From: Nymphaea colorata
Taxonomy: Eukaryota; Streptophyta; Magnoliopsida; Nymphaeales; Nymphaeaceae
DNA length: 60,000 bases
Direction of reading: 5' to 3'
Assembly (NCBI RefSeq): GCF_008831285.2
Contig: NC_045139.1
Coordinates: 9,885,204 to 9,945,203, forward strand
Made by a program: the position numbers and the translations under genes. The notes beneath the pieces were generated by a model. The model made no database searches. It was not told the DNA's origin and was given only the letters and a program-made list of their open reading frames with translations. Numbering within the stretch: position 1 is the first letter of the stretch; each line of letters starts with the position of its first letter. Shown in pieces: positions 47,709 to 59,450 of this stretch.

Positions 47709-50700
47709 AAACCCGTTAAATTCGTCCTAAAATATTTTAATTAAGAAGTAAAGCTTCAAATGTATTTATAAACACTAATTTAATATAAATCATGTTTTAG
47801 TTCAAGTGTTTTTTGTAAAAAAAAATTGAACTTTCTATAATCAAATTTTGATGTTATAAGAGCAGTTCAGTTTTTTATTATTAAAAAACATTATTTAAGT
47901 AAGAAAACGACTAATTTAATATATGTTTCTTACCAGATCACTCTTAAGATCATATCTATGAAGTCTTTTTTTTTCCTTTTAGCATTTTCCCACAAAACGC
48001 ATTTTTTGCTTTTTTTCCCCAAAAAAAAACCTCTTTCCGGCTGATTTATAAATGTCATTTGTTTAAATTGTGTTTTTATAGGTAGCCCGATTCAAGATCT
48101 TCTGGGTTGAATTTGAACCACAATTTTTTACTAAATGACACTTTTTTCGTTTAGTTATCTTGTTTGAGTGCTTAATATATTATTTTGAGCTTGATTTTTT
48201 TCTTTGTTTCTGCTTAATGTTTTTCTTGGCGAGTTTTCTCAACTTAGTACTATGGCATTCAAAGCTTGTCCTTATGTTTCCTCGAAGAGCATTATGGTAA
48301 TTAAGTTGGTAGGTTGCCTACTTCCCTGTGGTGTGTTTTGACGTTGATGCACTATGGGAGCCCCTCTAAACTTTGTTCACTCACTCAGTACTGCTACTAT
48401 TTAGATGTCAAGACTTACTTTATACTGCAGATTCACATTATTCTCCTGCAACGTAGATTCTTCTTGTACATGGCTGGTAGAAAGTAGACCCGATTGAATG
48501 TTGGACCTATATCACTTGATCAGATTGAACTTTCTGCGAGTTTGTAAGCAACTTCTTTTGATTGAGGAGGACTACAAGTACTGCTAGAGACATTTGATTG
48601 CAGAATCAATATCGTTAAACTCTGAAATGGATAAGTGCATGCATTCTTTTTTGCTTTTTCTTAGAAATTTTTGCAATGGGAGAATGGTAACAACTAACAA
48701 CAGATTGATTGCCAATTTGTATTGAGTTCTTGTTGAAGTCCTATTGCCATTTTCATTGCAAGTAACTTCCATATTGTGTTGCTTTCCCATCCCTTTAATG
48801 TTTCTGCTGCATGCACGTGATAATGTTTTCCTAGGTTTATGCTATGTTTTCAACTACACATGATGGAGTTTCATGATCCTTTAATGAATCCATTAAAAAC
48901 TTGTTCCATGGTTAGTGATCCATCTCCATGCAGCATCGATTCCATGGTATGATCCTTGTTCTGTTGTGTCACTTTTATGATCCGGATCACTCTGTTTCAG
49001 AATGTCTATTATCATAGGGATCACATTCCCTTGGATAGAAGCACTGCTCTGACCTCGAAATCTGAGACTTTCGCTAAAAGGATAACTGAATTGAAAGAAA
49101 TTTGTATATTAGCTCCGCCTCTGATACTCATGTGATATTTCTATTTGCAGTCCATCTGTTTTGCGTTCTCAGCCAATGGCTGCAGTAGGAACACTGGCTT
49201 AGATAGCCCTTGGGCTGCTTATTATGTTGCAGTCATCTGATATGCATGTGATCTCTCTCTCTCGCTCTGTTACTGCTTGGACTCTTTTTATAATCATGTG
49301 TTCTCTCTCACTCAGTTACTGCTTGAGCAGCGACCATGGCTGGCATCCCCTACCCTTTCTCACTTTCTTTATGATTGGAAGTTTGAGATTTGTATGGTGT
49401 ATCACCATCCATCGGTAACACTGTCACATGAAAAAAAGCATCTAGTTGACATAATATCACCTGTACATCTAGACAATATCTATAAATTTGAACCTTTTCT
49501 ACTGTGAGGAATAAGACTGCCTTCTCAGTATAAATGCTAGTAAAAATAAGATCAGTATCTTATGGTTTTTACTTGATTCAGCTTGCCAAAGACGACTTTA
49601 ATTTGTTAGTTGAGAAAACATCCTGAGCATGAGATGGTTGTGTATAAACGATCAAGATTGTGCCTTCACATTACATGGGCTAAGTTCCAATGCAGGATAA
49701 TCTGTATCAGCTTGTGAATTTTAAGATTGTAGTCTTTACGTGTACATTTGCCTATAATACAGATGCGTTATGTTCTTTATGAAGCTGCAGCCTGCATCTC
49801 TTTTCCTTACTGCAATAGCAAATGGTAGTAAACATGATCAGGTTTGTTTCCAAACTTGGAAGTTCACTTCAAATAATAAGGTTGTCACACGATTTGGAAA
49901 TTCAACGTGCTAATTTTTTTTTCTTTTCAAATTTATGAAATTGTGTGAGTATCTAAACTTTACTTTGCAGGAAGCCATGAAATGGACATAACGATACCCA
50001 ATGGGCATAACGGTACCCACAGTTGCTACTTGCGAAGCTGATGCTTGCATCCGATCACATGCATATGATTGTAGGTATTTTTCCTTTAATACTTTTGTTC
50101 TGAGCTTCTTCAAGCCAAATATATTTCATGTCTCAACAATATGACTCCTTTCTTTTATTTGTAGGAATAATATCCGAGTTTGGTTCTCCATTATTTCCGT
50201 TTCGTCATGCCTCCTGAATACATGAATAGTATTTTCAAGTTGCCTTTTTACTCAGGAATTGAGAAAGAAGATCACTCATCAAGACATTATTTTTTGCATA
50301 TGATTTAGTTCCATGAGAATTGTGAGGATTTAGAAACATATTGTGCTTCAGGACTTCTTTGCTCCCTATTGACATAATTGATAAGGGTTAGAAGAAAGAG
50401 GTAACAGAACATACTTTTGTAGAAAGGATATGTAACTTTTGGGAACTTTGAAAGTTTGGAGAACTTGTAGATAGTACATACTACCAGAGATCTGCATAAA
50501 TTTTCCAAAAGCATAACCTTAGTCTATGTTATTTCAACATTCTCTGCTTAGTAAAAGATTTGTGAAATGCGTTCCGCTCCTATGAGCCTTCTTCTAATGT
50601 CAATTTTCCTTGGAGTTTAGTATTCATAGCGTTTTTTTCTATTAAAAAACTCAAACCGCCACTAACTGCTTGGCTTTGATGTGCAGTTTTTTTAATCCTC

Positions 50701-51394
50701 AAAACAGGTGGCTTTACGGCTGCTGGCAAGGTTGTAAAAGGCATTTCGTAACGTGTATCGTCAAGCCAACATATACACTATCATAATATATCGTAAGTGT
50801 GGCATAGTGTATTGTAAAATTAATTTTTTAATTCAAAAAAATAGGAAAAATAGTGAAAAACAGAAAAAAATCAGGAAAAATGTATTCCATATAAAGAAAA
50901 CACATCTCGCATAAAGAATGTTCATGATTCATCATTCACATAATATATCAGCAACACGTTTAGAAACTAGAAATCATAGATTTAGAGTAACATAATAAGC
51001 ATCAATCCCAAGTTTAAAATGTTTTAAATTATATCAGAAGTCCACTCCATATAATTCGTTATTGCCAAGTACCAAATATCATGATTATCATCAATCAATG
51101 ATAATCATCATCATCTTCATATTCATTCATTTTTCTTTGTTAATTGTTAGTAATGCTCGTATTACTCATCTGTAAATTTTTGAATTATCCTTTGAAAATT
51201 ATGTGTTTTCATCTGTAAAGTCCGTGGCATCATGAAAATTAGGGGTTCTGCGACTTCTGTTTCATTTTTTTATCTTTTTAAGATTGTCTGTTTCATTTTG
51301 GAAACCAGTCATCTTCTTTCCTATTCAAGCGTCTAAACTGTCCCTCATCGGTTTAACCAACTTCTTTGGCAAATGAAACAGTTGGCAACTATTC

Positions 51395-51605
51395 CATGAA
51401 TCTGCCTTGAAATTTGAGCAGATTCACAATCTTTGATAAATGTACATAAAATAGTTGCATATTGTTATCTTTGCCAAACTAGACTGTTTAGCATAAGGAA
51501 CATTGTGTGGGTATTATATGAATCTACTAAATATTGAAGTAGATTTATAGACGGCTCCATGAATGTGCTCCAAAAATTGAGGCAGATTAATGGAACTCTC
51601 ACACA
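51395..51605. repeat. Hairpin-rich repeat cluster, copy 2
   Basis: Imperfect palindromes such as CCATGAATCTGCCTTGAAAT followed by TTGAGCAGATTCAC, ATGAATCTACTAAATATTGA followed by AGTAGATTTAT, and ATGAATGTGCTCCAAAAATT followed by GAGGCAGATTAATGG; about 75-120 bases apart. Related to 32385-32665 and 57422-57520. Confidence 0.65.
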
Positions 51606-51944
51606 GTATTTCTCATACCAAACGGTCCGGTATTTGCCTCTCTAACTACCCATGGTGAAAGAATAAGGCTAACAGACTGTGCAGAACTTCATCAGAAATG
51701 ATTTTGCACAACATGCAATGCTAAGTAACGACACCAAAGATGCTTCACTTGTATGACAATCTTTTACGATCAGGTGTCTCCAAATGGCTTTATAAGTTGA
51801 TTACCGCATTTGTAGTTCTTGTTACACAATAACAGAAATATAAGAAGCGGAAAAATTATTCCACCTGCAAGACTTGCCCCTACGACCATTACATGGGAAA
51901 CGAGAGGTCTGAGAGGAATTTCTGTCCTGTTCATGTGGCTATAC

Positions 51945-51945
<1 letters not shown>

Positions 51946-51994
<49 letters not shown>
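51946..51994. repeat. (GA)n microsatellite
   Basis: 48 bases of uninterrupted GA, abutting the tRNA-like repeat module. Confidence 0.97.
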
Positions 51995-51996
<2 letters not shown>

Positions 51997-52150
51997 TTGC
52001 CCCTAGAAAACTCACGCCCACAGATGAAGACAGATTTTCTATCTTCCCACGGATCTCACCAGCTCTGCCAAAACCCTTTGAAGCAAGAGAAAGGGAGAAC
52101 AGGCACGCTGGTCCCAGCCCTCAATTGTTTTGTGGAGAGGAGAGCAGGTA
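51995..52150 (-). repeat. tRNA-like repeat module, copy A
   Basis: Contains CTTGCCCCTAGAAAACTCAC, GCCCAC, a degenerate tRNA-like block ending CCCTTTGAAGCAAGAG, then GGTCCCAGCCCTCAATTGTT. Copies B (54303) and C (59217) have the same order. The most worn of the three. Confidence 0.7.
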
Positions 52151-52318
52151 CTGCCTGCACGTGAGGTCCACCACCTCAATGTCACTGTGCTAGTGCTAGT
52201 GATATTGCCAACCCCAAGTTGGCTGCCTGCTCCATTCATGCATGTCTCCCTCATAATTAGTAAGACTCGGTATAGTTCGTGGCCCCGCCTATAATAAAGT
52301 GGGTTTGGCCTTACCCAC

Positions 52319-52505
52319 CAGTAGCGGCGGAGCCAAAGGGGTAGGAGTTAGGGGGCAAAAAAATATTAAAATTTATTTTTTAAAAAAATTAATTATTTTA
52401 TAAAAAATTTGAAAAATGATATTTTAATCTTATCAAAATTTAAAAACTTCAATTTAACCCCCTTTATATTTATATTTGTGGCTCGCCCACCCACCAAACC
52501 TCCAA
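52319..52505. mobile_element. CTCCGCCC-type element fragment
   Basis: Starts CAGTAGCGGCGGAGCCA; the interior has AAAATTTATTTTTTAAAAAA, AAAATTTAAAAACTTCAATT and TTAACCCCC blocks, as in the copy at 58766. The right end is not well preserved. Confidence 0.5.
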
Positions 52506-52857
52506 TCAAGGCCTCAGCTTCAGAGACGAAGTATAAACAAAGTCTTTAATTTTGACACCTCTTTGTTGGCTCTTCCCCACTTGCGGGCAGTAGCAAAGGT
52601 TGGGCCCTAAATTTAATTTGTAATATAATTTGAAAATTGTTCTAAATTCTGATTAGGGACATTAATCAAATTCACTTTTTTGCTATCCATAAACAAGCCC
52701 GTGCTTTTTCAATATGATCAAACGGCTCTTTCGAATAGTTCTTCTAAATTGCGAGTAGCCTCTGCTTTTTGCCACAAATTTCTGATTTGATTTGAACCAG
52801 ACGACCGAGTTAATAAAAATAAATTGCTATCAAGTCTCAACAGCAATAACTTGTAGT

Positions 52858-52930
52858 TCCTCCAGCCCACTTGGTGGAGGTGGAGCACTATTTCATCCTA
52901 GTCTGGGTTGAAATCTCTAGCCTTCCCCCA
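52858..52930 (+). mobile_element. tRNA-like SINE head candidate
   Basis: CCAGCCCACTTGGTGGAGGT (A-box-like) followed 40 bases on by GGGTTGAAATCTC (B-box-like). No borders or target duplication found. Confidence 0.3.
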
Positions 52931-53329
52931 CTCCATGGTGTAAGCAACGCAACTATATATATGCACCTTTCAAAAGATGGTGGGAGTTAGAGTATTTTTT
53001 TTAAGAATTTTTTAAACAATTATCTTATTTGAACTTTTATTTTTTTTTTTTACAATTTTCTTCATCCATGTAAAAAAAAAGGTAACTTGCTTTTTTTTTC
53101 CGGTCATTGAACATGCTCAATTTTTTTTTGTGTAGCACAAGGTGCATATAATCAGTTTCTTAATATAAAAGAGTGTGAGCCGGTGTTTAGCCTCAAGGTA
53201 ACACCTCTGCTATGCTTCAACATGTGCATGAACTCTCGATTAATTGCCGTTGACATTTTCAGAGCGAACAGATCACCCAACCATCCAAGAACTAAACGTG
53301 AACATCATGTTGAGTAGCCTGCCCTTGAT

Positions 53330-53797
53330 TCGATTAAGCTTATCAAAAATCCGAGTTCGAGCTTACCTGTTTCACAAATGAGTTGAGTTGGAGTTTGTAC
53401 ATGAACTAAACTGTTTAACCGAGTCTAAATCGAGTTCATTGAAGGGACGTTTAAAAAAGAAAAACGAAGAAGAAGATTGCAATTTGACTACATTAATTAC
53501 AACCCCTCCCGGCGCTTCCTTGACATTTAATGGTGGATGACAACTACATTCTCTCTCTCGTCCCCCATTATGGCTACATTAATTACTCGTAGTCTCAAAC
53601 TGTCTTTTTGTCCTTGTCTTTTCTTTTTTTTCTTTTTTTTAATTCATGACATAAGACCCACCAGTTTAGTTGAAATAAAAAATAAAATTTTTAAATATAA
53701 AATAAATTTTAAATAATACAATAATAAAAATTTATCGGCTCAAATCAAGCTTCTTGGGCCAACGAATACTAGGTACCGGGCTTGATGCCCACCTCTA
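53330..53797. mobile_element. Ac-like hAT fragment, right end preserved
   Basis: Ends GCTTGATGCCCACCTCTA, i.e. TAGAGGTGGGCATCAAGC when reversed, a typical Ac-like hAT terminus. The left part has AGTTCGAGCTT/GAGTTGAG words. Left end and target duplication not found. Confidence 0.4.
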
Positions 53798-54302
53798 AGT
53801 ATAATGTGAGATAAGAACCTATTCTTTCTAAATTTTGTTCATTCAAACACCCCTTATGCTCAAGTAAGATTTTGAAAACAAAATGAACGTGAAAATGGGT
53901 TGAGGTTGAATTACAAATATGAGTTTTTTTAAAGCAATTTTCATTTTCAATAAGATAAATTGTCCTTTTGAGACATTTATTCGTACTTAATACACCAACC
54001 CATCCAAAATCTTGGGATGGCTGGAAATTATGTTTAAATGACTAAATAAATTAATACATATGGTTTCCACATCACATCACACCAAATGTCTGATTTTTGG
54101 TGTGATTCAAATGCCCCCAAAAAGAAAATAATGGGTCCTTTTCTAACTAATAGTCATAGTTAGCAAACCCATAACTCGAACCCGAATCCAGAGAGCATAC
54201 AAGGAGACGGGGAAGCTGGTGGCTGTTGTAATTTATAAAACTTAGTAGACAAATAACCAAACACCTACGAGCATTGTATGGGAAACCAGAGGGAGCAACA
54301 TG

Positions 54303-54535
54303 TGAAAGAGAGAAAGTTAACTTGCCCCTACAAACCTCACGCCCACGGATAATCAAACTGAAGAGAGTCTTTTTTAGCTACCCATTAATCCGACCAATTA
54401 TGCTAAACCCCGTGAGGCAAGAGAAAGAGAGAGCGGCCACGGTGGTCCCGGTCCTCAATTGTTTCGTCTTGAGGCGAGCAAGTAGGCGAATCCAGCAGCC
54501 TAGTGAGGATGCTTTTGGCCCACATGACCAGGCTT
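54303..54535 (-). repeat. tRNA-like repeat module, copy B
   Basis: On the minus strand it has GCCTCACGGGGTTTAGCATA, ATTGGTCGG (A-box-like), a worn B box (AGTTTGATTATCC), CGTGGGCGTGAGGTTTGTAG. It extends beyond the tRNA-like part to GTCCTCAATTGTTTCGTCTT and GAGGCGAGCAAG, shared with copies A and C. The tRNA-like part matches the head of the SINE at 56850. Confidence 0.75.
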
Positions 54536-54904
54536 GGTGAAATAGATGCTACTACATTTTGTTAAGGTTGTTAAAGTTTAATGATTAATTAGAAAATTAA
54601 ATTATAGTAAAGGGGTCCATTTTTTTATTAAAAAATGATGACAACAAATTTCTTTTGTGAGTGAATCTGACTCGACCCGTTTATGTGTTATACAAGTCTA
54701 TTGAAAATCGAATCAGCTCATTCAATGAGTCGGCAACAAACCGGTGCATCAAATTATATAAATAAGTTCTCTTCAATTTGATTTGATTTGAACCAAACAT
54801 GAGCTAATCATCAATCAACCACTAATCAAAGTTTTAGTTGAACATAAAGAGTATTTCATCCTGCCGCTTAACTGATAGTTGAAAAGCCTCTAACTTTCCA
54901 TCAA

Positions 54905-55318
54905 TCTTCCAAGGTACTACGCCGGTTTTTGGTGTTTTTGTGTGATGCTCTCAATATGTTTCAACTTGTGCATCAATGACCCATTATCCTTTTTTACAGT
55001 GCAGAGAGTTGACACCCTTGACACTCAAACTAGAAACTAGCTGTCTATCATCCTGTGACCTTAGTTAGTCTCGACGTCAAAAGTTGCATCAATGCCCTCA
55101 AGATAGCCACTAATCGAAGTTGCGCATTAACTTCAACATCGAACTGTCAATTGAAGCGGTTGGAGAAAGCAATGGCCATCAACTTCGAAATATACAATTG
55201 AGTGCGAGCATAAAACAACATTGTATTCGACATGACCACATCAATCACCGAACAACATTAATTTGCAGAAATAAGTGCAACCGATCGAGTTGGGGCAATT
55301 GGAGCTCGTACATTTTCT
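54905..55318. repeat. ~420-bp repeat, unit 1
   Basis: Marked by TGTGATGCTCTCAATATGTT, CACTAATCGAAGTTG, CAATGGCCATCAACTTCG, AACATTAATTTGCAG and GATCGAGTTGGGGCAATTGG. Units in the same order follow at 55335, 59440 and 59735. Non-coding. Confidence 0.8.
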
Positions 55319-55334
55319 TATATCTCCTAAAGTA

Positions 55335-56093
55335 TTAGACCTACTTTTGGTACCTCAATGTGATCCTCCTGATGTGTTTGTGCATTGTTGACCCCCTCCT
55401 TTTTTTTACAACACAAAGAGTTTGACACTCCTGACGCTCAAAACAAGAACTAGCTACCTGCTAGTCTCCGGCTAGCCCCAACCCCAACTATTGCATCAAC
55501 CCCTCTGAATGGCCACTAATCAAAGTTGGGTGTTGACTTCATTGTCGAACTATTAATTCAAGCAGTTGGGAAAACAATGGCCATCAAGTTTGAACTATAA
55601 TTAATGTGAGGGATAATGGAAAGTAACATCGACTCGAACTTGCTTGTCTAAACTGGAACTAAACTCGACTCGCTTGAGCTCGAGTTCAAGTATATGCTTG
55701 AAATGTTAAACAAGTCTAGTTCAAGTTGTAAGAACTTCGTTTAACCTCAACTCAACTAAACTATATAATAAATGTTGAATTATAATGAGAAATAGTTAAA
55801 TGAGTAGCAACTAAGTGAGTTAACAAGCAAAAAAGGAGAAATGCTTGACATAAACGAGTTAAACTAGCCAAGTTCAAGCTTGATGTTGTATTGTCAAGTC
55901 GAGCTCGAGCTTGTTCTATCGAACTCAGCTTAACTTTGAGTCGAGTTCGAGCTCGAGTTTTTTTAGTGTGGCTGATCACTATATTGTACATGCATACATC
56001 AGTCCGATCACTGTATCGTACATGCTTACATTAATCACCATCCAACATTAATTTGCAGAAAGAAGTGTGGCCGATCGAGCTGGGGCAGTTGGA
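55335..56093. repeat. ~420-bp repeat, unit 2, interrupted by a CTCGAG-rich insert
   Basis: Same landmarks as unit 1 (CACTAATCAAAGTTG, CAATGGCCATCAAGTTTG), but after GGAAAGTAACAT the unit is broken by about 330 bases rich in GAGCTCGAG/CTCGAACTTG words (about 55646-55975). It resumes as CATTAATCACCATCCAACAT, AATTTGCAGAAAGAAGTG, GATCGAGCTGGGGCAGTTGG. Next to the insert, GATCACTATATTGTACATGC and GATCACTGTATCGTACATGC form a local duplication. Confidence 0.75.
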
Positions 56094-56292
56094 GAACAAC
56101 CATCCTCTTATCTGACATTGCATGTTATAGACGATGCCTTGAAGATGAGCAGACCCAGCTTATATACATAACTTTAAAAAGAAAATTGAAAAAGAAATTA
56201 GAGAAAACTGTTAAAATTTATTACATTTACAAAAGCTAAAACTATTGGTTTTTGAATTTTGTACAAGTTAGGCGCCTAACCAGAGCTATGTG

Positions 56293-56430
56293 TAGGGGTG
56301 TTCAATGAGTCGAGCCAATTTGAGTTCGACTCGAATTCACCTAACTCGAGCTCGACTCATTAATAAATGAGTCGAGTTCAAGTTGAGAAATGAACTAGAT
56401 AAAACAAGTCAGTCAAGCTCGAACTAGGCC
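56293..56430. mobile_element. Ac-like hAT left-end fragment
   Basis: TAGGGGTGTTCAATGAGTCG followed by AGCTCGACTC/GAGTCGAGTT words in both orientations, as in Ac-like subterminal regions. No matching right end seen. Confidence 0.5.
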
Positions 56431-56835
56431 AATGGACTAGGAAATAGTTACATATGTAAAAAATGTTTCACCTTATTGTCAACAAAAAGAAATTGGGTTG
56501 ATGGTCGTCTTTATGCCCAACAAAAAGTAGGTTTAAACTTTCAATCCCCTTGCAGCTGATCTAAAAATATATATATATTTTTTAATGAACAGTTTGACTC
56601 AGCTTTGCACAAGCCCAATCATATTTATGGGTTCTACTTTCTCAAGGAAAGAGTAGTATTTTTAGTATTTAAGAAAGCGTTTCATTAAATAAGAAAAAAC
56701 TTTTTCTCTTCCAAGTTTTGAGGACAGGTCTCCATTTTATCCAGAAAGAACATTTTCATTATGTTCCAACTCTCAACATTCTATCTGCATTAGGGCCCAA
56801 AATGTATGACCTCCTGTACTTATTATGTTCTTCTT

Positions 56836-56849
56836 TTAAGTACCACTTT
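56836..56849. repeat. SINE target duplication, left copy
   Basis: TTAAGTACCACTTT, identical to 57090-57103. Confidence 0.88.
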
Positions 56850-57089
56850 TTGGGTGAGCGAGAGGTGTTAACCCCCACCGCCCAAGCAAGGCCCGAAGGC
56901 CCCCCATTCCTCCTGCCTCCGGGATCCTGAGCTACGTCGGTGTCAGCGATAGCAACGGTGCACCCGTCAGCTTGGATGTCGCGCCCTACCGCCTGAAGAC
57001 ACAGGAACATAGCGCCCACGGGAATCGAACTAGAGACCTGCCTTAATACAGGCCCCTAGCTCGACCAATTACGCTATGCCCCTTGAGGC
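56850..57089 (-). mobile_element. tRNA-derived SINE with 14-bp target duplication
   Basis: On the minus strand it starts GCCTCAAGGGGCATAGCGTA, followed by ATTGGTCG (A box TAGCGTAATTGG). About 35 bases later comes the B box AGTTCGATTCCC, a Pol III internal promoter as in tRNA genes. The body (240 bp) is GC-rich and ends ...CTCGCTCACCCAAAAA, a short A tail. It is flanked by TTAAGTACCACTTT at 56836-56849 and 57090-57103, an exact target duplication. The minus-strand open frame across it is incidental. One of the cleanest mobile elements here. Confidence 0.88.
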
Positions 57090-57103
57090 TTAAGTACCAC
57101 TTT
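57090..57103. repeat. SINE target duplication, right copy
   Basis: TTAAGTACCACTTT, identical to 56836-56849. Confidence 0.88.
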
Positions 57104-57352
57104 AAAGACAGCGTTAGAGAAAAAGAGAAATGTGAAAATGCAGGGACATTGAATTAAAAATTCTGTTTTGTGAATTTCTTTAAAACAATCTTGATAAATT
57201 GTTCTCCTAAGCTTATTTAGACTTTTAAACATGAGTTATTAATGAGTTTGGTTCGCGCGGTTCTCAAGCCTTACTCCTCCATGTTACTAGTCATCCTAAC
57301 TATGATGCTTTGCTGCAAACCTGAAAAGAGAGGCGCCAGATAACACAAAAGA

Positions 57353-57554
57353 AGTGTTTGTTAAGTAACATTGAAAGTAATCTTCTTAAGAGCATAAAGG
57401 ACAACAATAACAAATTGTTACTGCCTCATGAATCTACCAAAGATTTAGATAGATTCATGGACCATGATAACATAGTGCTTTATGAATCTACTTTAATCTT
57501 TGGAACAGATTCATGAAACAATAAGAGCTTGTTACTTATTACAGTTACCAAACA
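57353..57554. mobile_element. Hairpin-bearing MITE
   Basis: Ends AGTGTTTGTTAAGTAACA and, reversed, AGTGTTTGGTAACTGTAA (first 12 bases nearly identical), about 200 bp apart. Inside are two imperfect palindromes: CATGAATCTACCAAAGATTT with AGATAGATTCATGG, and ATGAATCTACTTTAATCTTT with GAACAGATTCATG. It is the only copy of the hairpin family here whose outer ends could be proposed. Target duplication not clear. Confidence 0.6.
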
Positions 57555-58255
57555 CTCTATAAAAGATTGGCGTGAAAATTAATCTATACTATTAATAAAG
57601 CTGGTTATATGCATACACTTGTGCAACTTAGACTAAATGCAAAAAATGAATTTAAATGTTCATAGATATGTTTTTAACGTTATTAAAAAAAAACTATCGG
57701 TTGTATAGTCAGAGCGCATTTAACTACCTGCATGAAACGCAGCCCCCCACAATGATATTCTTGAAACTTATAGTTCTCAAACTCGCCGTATATAGATATA
57801 TAATTATATATGTGTATATATAATTCTACAAAAAAAAATTAAATTAATGCAAAAGGGGTAAGGAAAATGCAAAATAGGTGAAAAATACATTTTCAGATAA
57901 TTAATATGTGAAAATAATATGTAAAACTTTAGAATTAACATGAAAAAGTGCAATAAATAATATGTTTTCTTAAGAAGCAGTGGCCAAGCGTGTCCCCATA
58001 CCCGTATCCACGTGTCAACATGTTAGCAATAGTACAACAACAATTTTGCCGTATCCATGTCACGTAGCTTGCTGTCTTCCCACAAACCTGGACAGAAGCA
58101 CCGAGACAGGGTGTTCTATGCCTTCTATTCCATCAAATGTTCCTGACCGGACCCACGGTGCTTCCCTTGTTTCCCTGATTTCTTAACCCTACAAACACAT
58201 GCACATTAGCTTCGTGTCCTGTTTGTTTTTGCAGAAACGAAGCAGGAAGGAACGA
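57555..58255. other. Spacer, no gene recognised
   Basis: AT-rich first half with TATATA runs; 57978-58190 is less biased with a 68-codon frame lacking family features. Confidence 0.4.
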
Positions 58256-58257
58256 GG

Positions 58258-58462
58258 AGGGGCGAAGGGAAGGGGAGGCCACCTACGTCATGGTCCTATC
58301 TCAGCTAATTGAAAAAAAAAATTACATTAAAAAAGTTAAAAATTTTTAGTTGCGTAATATATTTTTTGAATTCGGATTTAATTTGGCCTTGCCCTACCTG
58401 AATAAGTTCTTTAAACCGTTTGGCCTATCCTTGAAAAAAATCCTCGCTCTGCCCTTGGGAAT
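58258..58462. mobile_element. CTCCGCCC-type element
   Basis: GGGGCGAAGGGAAGGGGAGGCC at the left, AAAGTTAAAAATTTTTAGTT inside, and AAATCCTCGCTCTGCCCTTGG at the right. Same architecture as 58766-58935. Confidence 0.55.
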
Positions 58463-58765
58463 GAGTGTTTTGAAAGCGAAAATCAAGCATCCTTTTCACG
58501 AGTACATAGACGATTACTGAGTCAGCTAAACGTTACCAGTGAAACAATGGAGTTCATGGATAATTAGTGTTGGCAGTTAGCAATACAATAGCAATTTTTA
58601 AAGTTATTTCTATGGAATTCTGTACATTCAAACACGATGGAGGGTGTTACAAGAACACGAAGAGTTCTTGTATGAATATTCTTACGCTGCGCTATCAAAG
58701 ACTGGCAACCGAACGAGGAGAATTTGTGTGGATCTTTCAATTATATGCTGCATATGGGAAGGAAA

Positions 58766-58935
58766 GCAGGGGACGAAGGCCCCCCTTTCTCAATTTTTTA
58801 CAAATTTAGAATTTTATGTTTAAAATTTAAAAATTTTAGTTTAACCCATACAAAAATTTTAGAAATTATATTTCGGTCCTTGTGAAACCATAGCCGGTCC
58901 CTCCAAGAAAAATTTCTTAACTCCACCCTTGAAGA
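58766..58935. mobile_element. CTCCGCCC-type element, best preserved copy
   Basis: CAGGGGACGAAGGCCCCCCT, AAATTTAGAATTTTATGTTT, TTTTAGTTTAACCCATACAA, TTTCGGTCCTTGTGAAACCA, then AACTCCACCCTTG. Inverted imperfect ends (CAGGGG / CAAGGG). Flanks AAGGAAAG and AAGAAAGG are similar but not an exact 8-bp duplication. Confidence 0.6.
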
Positions 58936-59216
58936 AAGGCTGTGTGATATGCCCTTGTCCACCGTCCGAACACGACACCCTAATAGCGTTTGTGCGTGAA
59001 AGAGAGAGAGAGATAGAGTCTGAAAATAATTTGGCCTAGTTTTGGAGAACACCTCAGTCCACAAGTAAAGCCAAAAAAAAAAGTGAAATGCATGGCTTTT
59101 TTTATATGTGTGTGTGTGGACAAGGATCTGACAGTTGGCAAAGAAAAACTATAAACCATCGTAACAAGAGAACACGAAGAGTTCTCCTGTCCATGAATCT
59201 TCATGTCTCAACATGT

Positions 59217-59450
59217 GTGAGAGAGAAAGAAGGAAAGAAAGAAAAAGTTTCACCTGCTCCTAAAAACTTCATGCCCACAGAAATGAAATCGTTTCTCGGA
59301 TCAGCTACGCTAAACCCCTTCAGGCGAGAGAAAGAGAAAGCTGGCATAGTGGTCCCAATCCGCAATTGTTTCGTGCTGAGGAAAGCAAGGAGGCGAATCC
59401 CCTCAATTAGGTACCTAGACGTGTTCTGTCCACATGAATGTCAGCTTTCA
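59217..59450 (-). repeat. tRNA-like repeat module, copy C
   Basis: CACCTGCTCCTAAAAACTTC, ATGCCCACAG, then (minus strand) GCCTGAAGGGGTTTAGCGTA, and GGTCCCAATCCGCAATTGTT, TCGTGCTGAGG. Same order as copies A and B, and like copy B it is followed by CCACATGA and then the ~420-bp repeat. Confidence 0.75.

Noticed and set aside
56759-57019. 86-codon minus-strand frame
   Set aside because: Lies within the tRNA-derived SINE; open by chance in GC-rich repeat.
57010-57089. Possible functional tRNA gene on the minus strand
   Set aside because: A and B boxes are present, but the acceptor stem does not close after the B box and the sequence continues into a SINE body with an A tail and target duplication.
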